DNA of 57,510 nucleotides from Bacteroidota bacterium (GCA_947485745.1 CANKQY010000006.1:1-57510); one strand, 5' to 3'; shown: positions 7,657-17,995, counted from the first letter of the stretch. The notes: generated from the letters alone by a model not told the origin. Numbers and translations are program-made.

Positions 7657-10317
7657 TTGTACAAGAACCATAACATCTTATTTCCGATCCTTTTAGGTAC
7701 TATTTTAATATTTGCCTGTAGTCCTACCAAAGACAAATGGTTGAACCGAAATTTCCACACCCTCACTGGTCATTATAATGTTTATTTTAATGGTGAGCAA
7801 AAGCTGTTAAATGCAATTGCTCAAATTGAAAATAGCCATGTTAATAATTTTGATAGAGTTTTAGATATATTTCCATTAGGAACAACTGAAACAGCCAAAT
7901 CTGCAGGTAATATTATTGATGAAGCCATAAAGAAGTTTTCTAAAACAATTCAAATGCATGCCATTGGTTCGTTTACCGATGATTCCTATTTTGCCATGGG
8001 AAAATGCAGGTTTTACAAGCAAGATTATTTTAGCTCTATTGAAACATTTCAATACGTAATTGGAAAATATAAAAATGGCGAATACAACGATGCAAGCGCT
8101 TGTTGGATTGCTAGGAATTATGTTGGAATGAATAAACTAGGCGAGGCTGAAGCATTAATGGGTTTGCTCCTTGCAAAAAAAGATTTAAAAATGAACGATA
8201 TCGGCTTAATTTATGCTACAGCCGCTGATATCAATATTAAACAAGAAAAATATACTGCTGCACTCGACAATTTAAACCTTGCCTTAAAGGGGAAATTAAA
8301 GAAAGATCAAAAAATTAGGTACCATTATATATTGGGTCAACTTTGCCTATTAAGCAATCGCAAACCAGAAGCTAGCTATCATTTTAACAAGGTAATTTCA
8401 TATATTCCTCCATACGAATTCGCATTCAATGCCAATATTAGTCTTACCAGAATTTATGATGTGAACGACCTGCGGTCTATTAGAAAGGTGAAAAAGAATT
8501 TGAAAAAAATGGCTACAGATGAAAAAAATATTGATTATTTAGACCAAATTTATTTTGAATTAGGTAAGATAGATTTAGCTATAAAAAACTACCCTGAGGC
8601 CATTAACAACTTTAAAAAATCTGTAGCCTATAATAGTAAAAATAAGAATCAAAAAGGATTAAGCTATTATGAATTGGCCAAATTGTATTTCGATCAAAAA
8701 GAATTCAAAAATGCACAAGCATATTACGACAGTACCGTTCAAAACATTGACCAAAAAAACAAACAATACAATCAAATAAAAGAAATAAAAGTGGTTTTAT
8801 CTGATTTGATCAATAACTTACTTGTTTATGAAACAGAGGATTCATTGCAAAGGCTAGCCATGCTTAGTAAAGATGAAATTGATAGAAAAGTAACTGCTTG
8901 GAATATAGAAGAAAAAAGGAAACAAGATTTAATGGCTAAAGAGGCGAAGAAAAATGCAAAAGCAAAGTCAAGTGCTGCCAACAACATCAGTATCATTCCT
9001 ACTGGGCAAACTTCATTGCCTGGATCAGGCGATAATTCTTGGTATTTTTACAACACCAATTTAGTAAACACTGGTGCAGCAGAATTCTTTTCAAATAAAA
9101 AATGGGGCCAAAGACAAAATGAAGATTATTGGAGGTTTGCTGCTAAAGAAAAGTCAAGAGTTGAAACACCAAATTACATAAAAGATAGCCTAGCAAGTAA
9201 CAATGCTGCAAATGGAAAAAATGGTGTTGAAATTAAACCTGAACCTAATCAAGTTGCTTTGTCAGGAGATGCAGAAAAAGATAAATGGATCAAGAATATT
9301 CCATTAACTGTAGCTCAAAAAGAAAGGTCGAATCAAAGGATGTTGGAAGCTTTGCACAATCTTGGCATCATCTATTATTTGCGACTAAAAAATGCTGTAG
9401 AATCCAAAAAATATTTTGGTTTAATGCAAAGTAAATTCCCCCAAAGCGAATATGAACCTGAAGCATTATTTTATTTGTGCAGAAGCAATGCTGATTTAAA
9501 TAACAAACTTGTTGCAGAAGAAAACAAACAAAAATTAATAGCTAATTATCCTACCCACCCACTTAGTTTATTGCTGCAAAACAAAACAGTTCAATCATCT
9601 GAGAATACTAGTAATGAGGAACTACTAGCTGCTTATGAAAAAATGTATAACGCATATGCTATTGGCAATTATCAAGATGCAATGAATTTAAAATCTGAAA
9701 TAGACAAACGCTATCCTGGAAATAACTTAAAGCCTAAAATTGATTTATTATATGCATTCTGTATAGGCAAAACGCAAAACAAAGAAGCCTTTAAAAAAGC
9801 ATTAGAAGAAGTTAGTTCAACGCATAAAGGATTAGATGTTGCAAAAACAGCCGACGATTATTTGGAGATAATTAATAGACAAGATAAAAAAGTAGCCTTT
9901 GCAGGCAAAGATAGCAGTGTAACAGGGTTAGAATTTGACCTTGAAACCGAGACTCCTTTTTATTATGTTTTTGCTATAAAAGACAGTAAAATTGACCTAA
10001 CAGATTTTACTTCTCAGTATGCAAATTTCAATGAAGCCTATTCTGAAGAAAATAATTTAAAAGTCAATGCCATTATGAGTAATGAGGGATTTCAATTAAT
10101 TACTGTTCGCGAATTTCCTAATTATAAAAGTGCCTCTGATTATATAAAAACCTTGCAATCAACCGACTTTAAAAACAAAAAGTTAAAATATTCTTTGGTA
10201 ACACCAGAATATATTATCTCTACCAAAAACTTTAAAAAGGTGCTGAAAGAAAATAAAGTTGAAAAATTTGTTGAATTTTACAAAAACCAAGAAGAACAAC
10301 TTAAACCAAAAAAATGA
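7657..10317 (+). CDS. sprE: T9SS/gliding-associated TPR lipoprotein SprE (PorW)
   Basis: An 886-aa lipoprotein: hydrophobic signal sequence ending in a lipobox with Cys21 (LIFACS), then the family opening KDKWLNRNFHTLTGHYNVYFNGE, and tetratricopeptide repeats across roughly residues 80-380 and 550-700, with a low-complexity charged linker near 420-450. SprE/PorW is known to be needed for T9SS function, at the periplasmic side of the outer membrane. The start is a TTG at 7657; an in-frame stop lies at 7636 and no ATG precedes the lipobox. It overlaps the downstream PBP gene by 4 bp (ATGA), so the two are coupled. Confidence 0.85.
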   Translation: MYKNHNILFPILLGTILIFACSPTKDKWLNRNFHTLTGHYNVYFNGEQKLLNAIAQIENSHVNNFDRVLDIFPLGTTETAKSAGNIIDEAIKKFSKTIQMHAIGSFTDDSYFAMGKCRFYKQDYFSSIETFQYVIGKYKNGEYNDASACWIARNYVGMNKLGEAEALMGLLLAKKDLKMNDIGLIYATAADINIKQEKYTAALDNLNLALKGKLKKDQKIRYHYILGQLCLLSNRKPEASYHFNKVISYIPPYEFAFNANISLTRIYDVNDLRSIRKVKKNLKKMATDEKNIDYLDQIYFELGKIDLAIKNYPEAINNFKKSVAYNSKNKNQKGLSYYELAKLYFDQKEFKNAQAYYDSTVQNIDQKNKQYNQIKEIKVVLSDLINNLLVYETEDSLQRLAMLSKDEIDRKVTAWNIEEKRKQDLMAKEAKKNAKAKSSAANNISIIPTGQTSLPGSGDNSWYFYNTNLVNTGAAEFFSNKKWGQRQNEDYWRFAAKEKSRVETPNYIKDSLASNNAANGKNGVEIKPEPNQVALSGDAEKDKWIKNIPLTVAQKERSNQRMLEALHNLGIIYYLRLKNAVESKKYFGLMQSKFPQSEYEPEALFYLCRSNADLNNKLVAEENKQKLIANYPTHPLSLLLQNKTVQSSENTSNEELLAAYEKMYNAYAIGNYQDAMNLKSEIDKRYPGNNLKPKIDLLYAFCIGKTQNKEAFKKALEEVSSTHKGLDVAKTADDYLEIINRQDKKVAFAGKDSSVTGLEFDLETETPFYYVFAIKDSKIDLTDFTSQYANFNEAYSEENNLKVNAIMSNEGFQLITVREFPNYKSASDYIKTLQSTDFKNKKLKYSLVTPEYIISTKNFKKVLKENKVEKFVEFYKNQEEQLKPKK

Positions 10318-12521
10318 ACTGGAAAGATTACTTTTTTAAAAGCCCGTATTGGAAATTCATCAAATGGATTTGGGTAGGAGCCTTTGCGGGCCTATTCCTG
10401 CTAGCCTCATTGGTTACTGTAATTGCCATGGGTTGGTTTGGACAATTGCCACCAATTGAAGAATTAGAAAATCCTACCACTCAGCTTGCAAGTGAAATTT
10501 ATGCCGATGATGGCAGCATTTTAGGTAAGTACTATTTACAAAATAGAAGTAATGTAAACTATGAAGAGTTAAGTCCTCAACTTATTAATGCCCTTATTGC
10601 TACAGAAGACATTCGATTTTACGAACACAGTGGGATTGATAACAGTAGGCTTTTTACCATGATTTTGTATAATTTAATTGGAAAGCAACAAGGAGGCAGT
10701 ACCATTTCGCAACAGCTTGCAAAAAACTTATATCCTAGAAAACGTTTTAGAAGTATCGTAGACAAAGCAGTTACTAAAATTCAAGAATGGGTCACAGCCG
10801 TTTTAATTGAGCAACGCTATACCAAAGATGAAATACTCACCATGTATTTGAATACGGTTGAATTTGGGAGCAATTCATTTGGTATTGGAAGTGCTTCTAA
10901 AACTTTTTTCGGCAAAACACCTCAAGCACTCAATGCACAAGAATCTGCCTTATTGGTTGGCATGCTTAAAGCGCCAACATTATATAGCCCAATAAGAAAT
11001 CCTGCAAATGCTTTAAGAAGAAGAAATACCGTTTTGAACCAAATGGGAAAAGCAAATTTCATCAGCAGTGATTCTTGCACCATTATGAAATCGCAGCCTA
11101 TTGAACTCACTTTCCAAGAAGAAAGTCATAATGAAGGTTTGGCCACCTATTTTAGAGAGACCCTTCGAATTGAATTAATGGATTGGTGCGAAGAAAATGG
11201 TTACAACCTTTATAAAGATGGATTAAAAATTTATACAACCATCAACCCTACTATGCAGTTAATAGCAGAACAAACTGTGGAGGCTCAATTAAAAGAACAG
11301 CAAAAGAAATTCCTCGCACATTGGAAAGGAAGAGCCCCGTGGGGTGAATTCAAGGAGGTATTGGTTAGTGGCATGAAACGCAGTGATAGATACCGTATTG
11401 CAAAGGAGCTTAAAAAATCGGATGCTGAGATTCAACGTGAATTTAATACCCTAGTTAAAATGAGGGTATTCTCCTATACCAGAGGTGAAATTGATACCGT
11501 AATGACTCCAATGGACAGCATAAAATATTACAAATACTTTATGCAATGTGGCTTTATGAGTATGGATCCTCAAACAGGCAAAATTAAAGCTTGGGTTGGG
11601 GGTCAAAACTACAATTATTTTAAATACGACCATGTAAATTCATCGGCTAAAAGACAAGTAGGTTCAACCTTTAAGCCATTTGTTTATACTGTTGCAGTAG
11701 ACAATGGGTTTTCTCCATGCATGATGATTCCAGATAAACCTGTTAGTTTTGCAGGGTATCCAGATTATAACCCGGGCAATGCAGATACCAAGTATGATTT
11801 ACCTGAAATGACCATGTACAGAGGCTTGCAATTATCTATTAACTTGATTTGTTTAAATGTTTTGAAAATGCTTGGCGACGATGGTATTAAGAACGTAATT
11901 GAAATGGCGCACAAAATGGGCGTAACAAGCAAAATTGAACCCTACCCTTCCTCTGCATTGGGTACGGCGGATATTTCGGTTTATGAAATGGTAGGTGCCT
12001 TCTCAACATTTGCTAACAAAGGCGTTTGGATCAAACCGAATTACCTGAGCAGAATTGTAGATAAAAATGGCAATGTAATTTTTGAAAACCTGCCAATTAC
12101 ACAAGAAGCTTTAAGCGAACAAACAGCTTACGTGATGTGCAAAATGCTTGAGAAAGTTACCACCAATGGAACGGCTGCAAAAATTAAATATCAATATAAA
12201 ATTCCAGGTGCAGTGGGTGGCAAAACAGGTACTACCCAAAACTACAGTGATGGTTGGTTTATTGGTATTACACCTACTTTGGTTTCTGGTTGTTGGGTTG
12301 GATGGGAAGATAGAGCCATTCACTTTAGAACCATGGAACTTGGCTCGGGCTCTGCAATGGCTATGCCTATTTGGGCAAACTATATGCAAAAGGTTACCTC
12401 AACCCCAAATTTAATTCAAATAATCAATGAATGGACACCTCCTCAAAGTCCAATAAGTATAGAAATGGATTGTGCGAAATTTTCGAATGGGCAGGTTGAA
12501 AAGGAAGACTTTGTTGAGTAG
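10314..12521 (+). CDS. mrcA: Class A penicillin-binding protein 1A (glycosyltransferase/transpeptidase)
   Basis: Bifunctional peptidoglycan synthase of 735 aa. One N-terminal transmembrane helix (about 17-41) precedes the GT51 domain with ATEDIRFYEH (catalytic Glu98) and GGSTISQQLAKN (127-138). The transpeptidase domain carries the active-site serine in STFK (about residue 450), SIN (about 505) and KTGTT (about 637). Length and motif order are normal. It overlaps the sprE homologue by 4 bp, so cell-wall synthesis and a T9SS component are co-translated. Confidence 0.95.
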   Translation: MNWKDYFFKSPYWKFIKWIWVGAFAGLFLLASLVTVIAMGWFGQLPPIEELENPTTQLASEIYADDGSILGKYYLQNRSNVNYEELSPQLINALIATEDIRFYEHSGIDNSRLFTMILYNLIGKQQGGSTISQQLAKNLYPRKRFRSIVDKAVTKIQEWVTAVLIEQRYTKDEILTMYLNTVEFGSNSFGIGSASKTFFGKTPQALNAQESALLVGMLKAPTLYSPIRNPANALRRRNTVLNQMGKANFISSDSCTIMKSQPIELTFQEESHNEGLATYFRETLRIELMDWCEENGYNLYKDGLKIYTTINPTMQLIAEQTVEAQLKEQQKKFLAHWKGRAPWGEFKEVLVSGMKRSDRYRIAKELKKSDAEIQREFNTLVKMRVFSYTRGEIDTVMTPMDSIKYYKYFMQCGFMSMDPQTGKIKAWVGGQNYNYFKYDHVNSSAKRQVGSTFKPFVYTVAVDNGFSPCMMIPDKPVSFAGYPDYNPGNADTKYDLPEMTMYRGLQLSINLICLNVLKMLGDDGIKNVIEMAHKMGVTSKIEPYPSSALGTADISVYEMVGAFSTFANKGVWIKPNYLSRIVDKNGNVIFENLPITQEALSEQTAYVMCKMLEKVTTNGTAAKIKYQYKIPGAVGGKTGTTQNYSDGWFIGITPTLVSGCWVGWEDRAIHFRTMELGSGSAMAMPIWANYMQKVTSTPNLIQIINEWTPPQSPISIEMDCAKFSNGQVEKEDFVE

Positions 12522-12649
12522 ATTAAATTGGTTATTGAATATTAGACTTCCGTCTAAATTTTAAGATAATTTTATTGGAAATCAGCTAAATAAATATTAT
12601 CTTGCTTTATATTTTAGTTTAATTTCTACATGTTTATTTTATAAAACTC

Positions 12650-14518
12650 ATGAAAAAACTCTTGTCACTCAAATTTTTATTATTTCTTTTAGCACTTATT
12701 TGGTTCAGCAACAGCGGTGCTCAAAATCCTTGCAATGCCACTTGGACAAAACAAAAAGATCCAAATTCTGCCTTAAAATATTATTTCATGGCTAACTTAA
12801 ACGACACCAATTATAGATACATATGGACTTTTGGTGATGGAACGGGATCAGATGCTAGGGTTACCTTTCACACCTTTCCGCATACTGGTGCTTATATTGT
12901 TTGTTTAAAGGTGACCAAAAAAGATACAACTTGCACCCAAACCTTCTGCGATACGATTGTTTTTGGCTCGAACATAACTTGTAATGCAGCTTGGACAAAA
13001 CAAAAAGATCCTGCAATTACCTTGAAATATTATTTCTCGGCAACGCTAAACGATACCAATTATAGATACTTATGGACCTTTGGAGATGGAACAGGATCAG
13101 ATGCTAGGTTAACTTTCCGTAACTATGCACATACAGGTAAATATTATGTTTGTTTAAAGGTAATGAAGAAAGATTCTAGTTGCCAGCAAACAAAATGTGA
13201 TAGCATCAAGGTAGGTACAATTTGCACCGCATCTTTCACTAGAATTGCCAGCAATACTTTGGCTCGAACCTACAGTTTTGAAGCCAATACCAGTGATACT
13301 AATTATATTTACAAATATACATTTGGTGATGGGTCTGCAGCTACTTATGGTAGGTTCAAAACACATACTTATGCAAATAATGGCACTTATACTGTTTGCC
13401 TAACTGTAACAAGAAAGGATTCTAGTTGTGCAGAAACGCAATGCCAAACCATCAAAATTGATACACATTCTCCCTGCAATGCAAATTTTAATATTATTAA
13501 AAGTGATAGTATTGGATCAAATCCTCATTATGTAAGATTTGCAGACGTATCTCCAGGCACTCATACTAGATGTGTTTATAACTTTGGAGATGGAACTTCT
13601 TCCGACAATTGTAATCCAATTCATTACTTTGCTTCTTTGGATTCAAAAACTATTTGTTTAACCATATACAATATTAACAGCAACAAAGACACACTTTGTA
13701 AAAGCACCACTTGCAAAACCTTTAATACAGGCAATAATAAATCAATTACTTGCGTAGCTGTTTTTGATTATGAGCGCATTGGTACCAGTAGTAATTACCG
13801 TTTTATCAATCATTCACTTGGTAGTCCTTTACAATACCGTTGGGTATTTGATGGCGGAGCACCCGTTACTACCACTAATGCGGAGCATAATTTTGTAACA
13901 CCCGGCTTGCACCTTGCCTGCCTTTATGTTGTAAATACATTAGATACCAATTGCAGCAGTTCATTTTGTGTAAATATTTTATTTCCTGGAAATGTAACCC
14001 AACAACAATGTAATGCTGATTATTCATATACACCAGATGCCACAAACCCGGGCAATTTTGAATTCACTAGCTTTTCAGGTTCAGGTGTTATCAATAATTG
14101 GAATTTCGGAGATGGCTCATATAGCAACGATGAAAGTGGGCAACATACTTATTTGCAAAATGGCACCTATAGTGTTTGTTTAAGTGTATTAAATAGCATT
14201 GATTCTTGTTCGGATATGCATTGCGATTCTATTGTGGTGAGTAATGCAACTGGTGTAAAAACAAACCAGATATCCATTGGTTCAATTTATCCTATTCCAG
14301 TGGAACAGGTTTTACAAATAGATCTTCAAAGTAAAATTTCTCAGCCTGCTTGCTTGCGGTTAATAGATGTAACTGGTAAAATTATTTTTGAAGAAAACAC
14401 TCAACTACAAAAAGGTATTAACCCGTTAAAACTCGACATGGTGCAATATCCTCAAGGAATTTACTTATTGCAAATACAAAGTGGCAACGAGCAAATTGTT
14501 CGAAAGATTGTTAAATAA
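12650..14518 (+). CDS. Secreted PKD-repeat protein with T9SS type A sorting domain
   Basis: A 622-aa exported protein. Signal peptide at residues 1-25 (ends SGAQ), then six PKD-like beta-sandwich repeats of about 83 aa, each with an FGDG(T) or equivalent motif and conserved Cys pairs (CNATW, CNAAW, CTASF, CNANF, CVAVF, CNADY as repeat starts). Repeats 1 and 2 are near-duplicates. The last 80 residues (LIDVTGKIIFEE through IVRKIVK) form a type A sorting domain that would be removed on T9SS export, leaving the protein at the cell surface. No enzymatic domain is visible; an adhesive or structural role is an inference. Confidence 0.88.
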   Translation: MKKLLSLKFLLFLLALIWFSNSGAQNPCNATWTKQKDPNSALKYYFMANLNDTNYRYIWTFGDGTGSDARVTFHTFPHTGAYIVCLKVTKKDTTCTQTFCDTIVFGSNITCNAAWTKQKDPAITLKYYFSATLNDTNYRYLWTFGDGTGSDARLTFRNYAHTGKYYVCLKVMKKDSSCQQTKCDSIKVGTICTASFTRIASNTLARTYSFEANTSDTNYIYKYTFGDGSAATYGRFKTHTYANNGTYTVCLTVTRKDSSCAETQCQTIKIDTHSPCNANFNIIKSDSIGSNPHYVRFADVSPGTHTRCVYNFGDGTSSDNCNPIHYFASLDSKTICLTIYNINSNKDTLCKSTTCKTFNTGNNKSITCVAVFDYERIGTSSNYRFINHSLGSPLQYRWVFDGGAPVTTTNAEHNFVTPGLHLACLYVVNTLDTNCSSSFCVNILFPGNVTQQQCNADYSYTPDATNPGNFEFTSFSGSGVINNWNFGDGSYSNDESGQHTYLQNGTYSVCLSVLNSIDSCSDMHCDSIVVSNATGVKTNQISIGSIYPIPVEQVLQIDLQSKISQPACLRLIDVTGKIIFEENTQLQKGINPLKLDMVQYPQGIYLLQIQSGNEQIVRKIVK

Positions 14519-14537
14519 CTAAGATATAATATTTTAA

Positions 14538-14568
14538 AAACTGAGTCAAAATGACTCAGTTTTTTTTG
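14538..14568 (+). terminator. Intrinsic terminator after the PKD protein
   Basis: A perfect 11-bp stem (aaactgagtca / tgactcagttt) with an AAA loop runs into a run of eight or more T, immediately after the PKD gene. Confidence 0.93.
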
Positions 14569-14656
14569 TTTAATTTTAAAGTAAAACGTTATTTTTTTAT
14601 GTTTTTACCATTTTTTCTAAATTTGATTATATTGCCCTACAAATTAGTTTAAATCT

Positions 14657-16249
14657 ATGTCAAGTTTCTTTTATACCAAATCATTACAAGATCTTTTAAA
14701 GCACCACGATGGGTCGCAATTAAAACGCACACTTACCGCGGCCAATTTGGTTGCCTTAGGAGTGGGAGCAATTATAGGTGCAGGCCTTTTTGTTAGAACC
14801 GCGGCAGCCTCAGCAGAAGCAGCAGGTGCAGCGGTTACTATGAGTTTTATAGTAGCGGCAGTTGGCTGTGCATTTGCTGGTATTTGTTATGCAGAATTTG
14901 CGGCAATGATTCCAATTGCAGGAAGTGCCTATGCATACTCTTACGTTACAATGGGAGAGTTAATGGCATGGATTATTGGCTGGGCTTTAATTATGGAATA
15001 TGCCTTAGGAGCGGCAACGGTAGCAATTGCTTGGAGCGAATATTTAAATAACCTGCTTGGAGGGGTCATACCTTATGAATGGTGCCACTCACCCTTTGAA
15101 ACCTTAAAGAAAGTAGTTGACCAAAGTAGCATAGACCAATTAATTGCAAGCAATGCAGATTTAACGCATCATTTAAAGAATGGCGAATTATTTATAACAG
15201 AGGAAGTTTATGAAAATTTAGGCAGTGCCCAACAAGGTTTGGTTCAAGTGACTCATGGATTTATCAATGCACCAGCATTAATAATTTTATTGGCACTTAC
15301 TTTATTGCTCATTAAAGGAACCCAAGAATCGGCTATGGTTAATACCATTATTGTATTTATAAAAGTTGCCATCGTTTTGCTTTTTATTGTTTTAGGATGG
15401 CAGTTTATTAAACCAGAAAACCACACACCATTTATGATACCAGAAGGAACATTGGGGCATGAAGGATTCTTTAAACATGGCTGGGGCGGTGTATTAGGTG
15501 GAGCTGCAATTGTGTTCTTTGCTTTCATTGGATTTGATGCAGTAAGTACCGCTGCCCAGGAGGCAAAAAATCCTAAACGCGATATGCCAATTGGAATCTT
15601 GGGATCATTGGTTATTTGTACCATACTTTATATTTTATTCGGACACGTTTTAACAGGTGTTGCAAATTGGCAAGAATTTAAAACAGCTGGAAAAGAGGCC
15701 TCAGTAATTTATGCTATTCAAACTTACATGAAAGGCTATGAATGGCTTGGAACTAGTGTTACTGTTGCTATTTTGGCAGGTTTTTCTTCGGTAATTTTGG
15801 TGATGTTGATGGGGCAAAGTAGGGTATTTTTTAGTATGAGTAAAGATGGTTTACTACCAAAAGCTTTCAGCGAATTACATCCAAAATTCAAAACTCCTTA
15901 TAAAGCAAATTGGATATTATTAATATTTGTAGGTGCATTTGCTGCATTTATTCCAGGCTCCGTTGCAGGTGATTTAACCAGCTTTGGAACGCTGTTTGCA
16001 TTTGTTCTGGTTTGCCTTGGTATTATTATTATGCGTAAGAAGGAACCTACTATGGAACGTCCATTCAAAACGCCATTAGTTCCGTTGGTTCCTATTCTTG
16101 GGATGGTAATTTGTTTGGCAATGATCATTAGTTTGCCATTGCCTACCTTATTAAGTGCTGGAATTTGGTTGGTTTTAGGCTTGCTAATATACTTTGGCTA
16201 TTCTGCAAATCATGCCCGCAAAATGCGTGAGAACTTAACCAAGTATTAA
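14657..16249 (+). CDS. APC-family amino-acid permease (cationic amino-acid transporter-like)
   Basis: Inner-membrane amino-acid transporter of 530 aa with about 12-14 transmembrane segments. The first helix has the APC signature GVGAIIGAGLFV (about residues 36-47), and the downstream helix contains the family block FFAFIGFDAVSTAAQEAKNP near residue 290. The N-terminal cytoplasmic stretch and the overall length match the CAT (SLC7A1-like) subgroup rather than short bacterial APC members; substrate specificity cannot be read from sequence. It is a single-gene unit between a terminator and a convergent esterase gene. Confidence 0.92.
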   Translation: MSSFFYTKSLQDLLKHHDGSQLKRTLTAANLVALGVGAIIGAGLFVRTAAASAEAAGAAVTMSFIVAAVGCAFAGICYAEFAAMIPIAGSAYAYSYVTMGELMAWIIGWALIMEYALGAATVAIAWSEYLNNLLGGVIPYEWCHSPFETLKKVVDQSSIDQLIASNADLTHHLKNGELFITEEVYENLGSAQQGLVQVTHGFINAPALIILLALTLLLIKGTQESAMVNTIIVFIKVAIVLLFIVLGWQFIKPENHTPFMIPEGTLGHEGFFKHGWGGVLGGAAIVFFAFIGFDAVSTAAQEAKNPKRDMPIGILGSLVICTILYILFGHVLTGVANWQEFKTAGKEASVIYAIQTYMKGYEWLGTSVTVAILAGFSSVILVMLMGQSRVFFSMSKDGLLPKAFSELHPKFKTPYKANWILLIFVGAFAAFIPGSVAGDLTSFGTLFAFVLVCLGIIIMRKKEPTMERPFKTPLVPLVPILGMVICLAMIISLPLPTLLSAGIWLVLGLLIYFGYSANHARKMRENLTKY

Positions 16250-16289
16250 CTACAAGGAGAAATCAATACCTACAAAAGGTTTTTATGCA

Positions 16290-17207
16290 TTAAGGTTGAA
16301 GCAAAAATCTGAGTGGAATGGCTGCTCTTTTGCGCCAGGCTATTTCATTATGAGGTTCACCAGGAAAACTTAAACTCATAAAATCTTTGGGGGGTTCATA
16401 ACCACTTTCTCTGCATAAACTATCCATGTATAATTGGTAGGGTTCATACCAAGCATCTAAGGTGCTTGTTCCATGATCAAAGTACAATTTATGCTGTTTA
16501 GGATTTGGCAAATGTCGAGCAAAATAATTTATGTACGACTGAGCTATGCTTGCATTATTTTCTTTTAAACTAACAGGCCAATGGGTGGAAATACATGCAA
16601 CACCTTTTAATTGATCAGAACGTTTGCATAAGGCATACAAAGAAATTAATCCTCCCATGCTTGATCCCATCATAAAGGTGTTTTTCATTTCTGGCTTGGT
16701 GGGGAATGTACTATCTATTATGGGTTTGAGCTCATCAAAAATAAATGACAAATAAATATTTGCCAAAGTACTACCCCCTCTCTCTCTTGCTAGTTTACTT
16801 TTATTTAAACTATCTAACTTTTTAAATGCATCTTCAGGATTGTATTCTAGGAATCTTTTTGGCGAGTTCCATATACCCACCACAATGGTTCGTTTGATAA
16901 TGTTATTCCTCATCAAACTATCCATTATTTCATCAATACCCCATTCCATGCCGCCAAATGAATTACCGGGTAAAAATAAGTTTTGACCATCATGCATGTA
17001 GAGCACCGCATACCGGGTTTTTCCAGATGAATCAAAATCATGAGGAACCCAAACATCCACATTTCTTGGATCAAGCCATTGGCCCTTTACCTTCTCAAAA
17101 CGAAACAACCTTCCCTTTAGGTTTATATCCATTATTTCCTTTTGAGCACTTAGGTTTAAACACAACAAAAGGCAAATTGGCAAAAACAACATCCTAGTCT
17201 TAATCAT
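16290..17207 (-). CDS. Secreted esterase (esterase D / PF00756 family)
   Basis: Alpha/beta hydrolase with a signal peptide and about 305 aa when started at the ATG at 17207 (MIKTRMLFLP...); the ORF-track start 15 codons earlier would bury the signal peptide. The family block YAVLYMHDGQNLF is at the start of the hydrolase domain and the nucleophile Ser sits in MGSSMGGLISL. A later GEPHNEIAW segment probably supplies the catalytic His. It lacks the N-terminal carbohydrate-binding-like domain and the T9SS tail of its paralogue at 42.0-43.5 kb. It follows recO by a short gap. Substrate is unknown; feruloyl or acyl esters are typical of the family. Confidence 0.82.
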   Translation of the reverse strand: MIKTRMLFLPICLLLCLNLSAQKEIMDINLKGRLFRFEKVKGQWLDPRNVDVWVPHDFDSSGKTRYAVLYMHDGQNLFLPGNSFGGMEWGIDEIMDSLMRNNIIKRTIVVGIWNSPKRFLEYNPEDAFKKLDSLNKSKLARERGGSTLANIYLSFIFDELKPIIDSTFPTKPEMKNTFMMGSSMGGLISLYALCKRSDQLKGVACISTHWPVSLKENNASIAQSYINYFARHLPNPKQHKLYFDHGTSTLDAWYEPYQLYMDSLCRESGYEPPKDFMSLSFPGEPHNEIAWRKRAAIPLRFLLQP

Positions 17208-17255
17208 TCTCACAATCAAAAATTTGTTTCTATTATTTAAACAAAAATACAATTA

Positions 17256-17984
17256 TTAATTTAACACCTCATGTAAAACCGCAGGTGATTTTAGTTCACT
17301 AAATAGCATCAAGTGTAATTGGTAATACCGAATCATTTTATTCAACAATTCTCTGCGCAAATTGGCAGGTAATTCTACCAATTGAATCTCTTCAAAATTC
17401 ATGTCAATAAACTGAGCCAAAACCCCTGCCAATGGCTCTCTGCAATAATCACTCGCATTTGGCGCATCTGCAACAAATAGGCCTTCTTGCAAACTAAACA
17501 CGGGTGTGTCCAAACCATAATTAGCTTTAGGAAAAAAGCCCAAATATTTGCTTAATTGTACCATAAAATACACGGGGAAATTGCGCAAAGACCCTTGCGT
17601 TAAATCGGCTATTTGAACCGAATGAAATAAGAACCCAAACATTTGTGCATCAATTTGATCTTCTTCTCTTAAACTTTTGGTAAGCAATTCGGCCATAAAT
17701 AATGCTAAGGTACTTTTATGCAGTTCGAAATGAAGATGATTTAAAACAGGGATGCATCTCAATTCTTTAATTCGTTGCAAATTTTTATTCTGCTGGTGAT
17801 AAACCTCTAATTCTAGTAATGACAGTGGCAACAAATGAGATGGTTTAATTGCACCCTTTTTCCCCTTAACGCCATTGATTAAATAGCTTTGCATGCCAAA
17901 TAAATCGGTATAGCATTTTAGCACTACACTGTTCTCTGAATAATTGATTGTATTAAGCACAATGCCGCGGCATTTCTGAAGCAT
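17256..17984 (-). CDS. recO: DNA repair protein RecO
   Basis: A 242-aa RecO, mediator of RecA loading onto SSB-coated DNA in the RecF pathway. The N-terminal OB-fold opens with CRGIVLNTINYSENSVVLKCYT and continues with the GKKGAIKPSHLLPLSLLELE block; the helical C-terminal domain follows. Length is typical. It is 11 bp downstream of the small winged-helix-like gene and co-oriented with the glycosyltransferase cluster, but there is no obvious functional link to those genes. Confidence 0.93.
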   Translation of the reverse strand: MLQKCRGIVLNTINYSENSVVLKCYTDLFGMQSYLINGVKGKKGAIKPSHLLPLSLLELEVYHQQNKNLQRIKELRCIPVLNHLHFELHKSTLALFMAELLTKSLREEDQIDAQMFGFLFHSVQIADLTQGSLRNFPVYFMVQLSKYLGFFPKANYGLDTPVFSLQEGLFVADAPNASDYCREPLAGVLAQFIDMNFEEIQLVELPANLRRELLNKMIRYYQLHLMLFSELKSPAVLHEVLN

Positions 17985-17995
17985 AGTATTAAAAT

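Noticed and set aside
12542-12562. Hairpin ttagac-ttcc-gtctaa after the PBP gene
   Set aside because: Stem of only 6 bp with a short, mixed T-tail; too weak to call a terminator.
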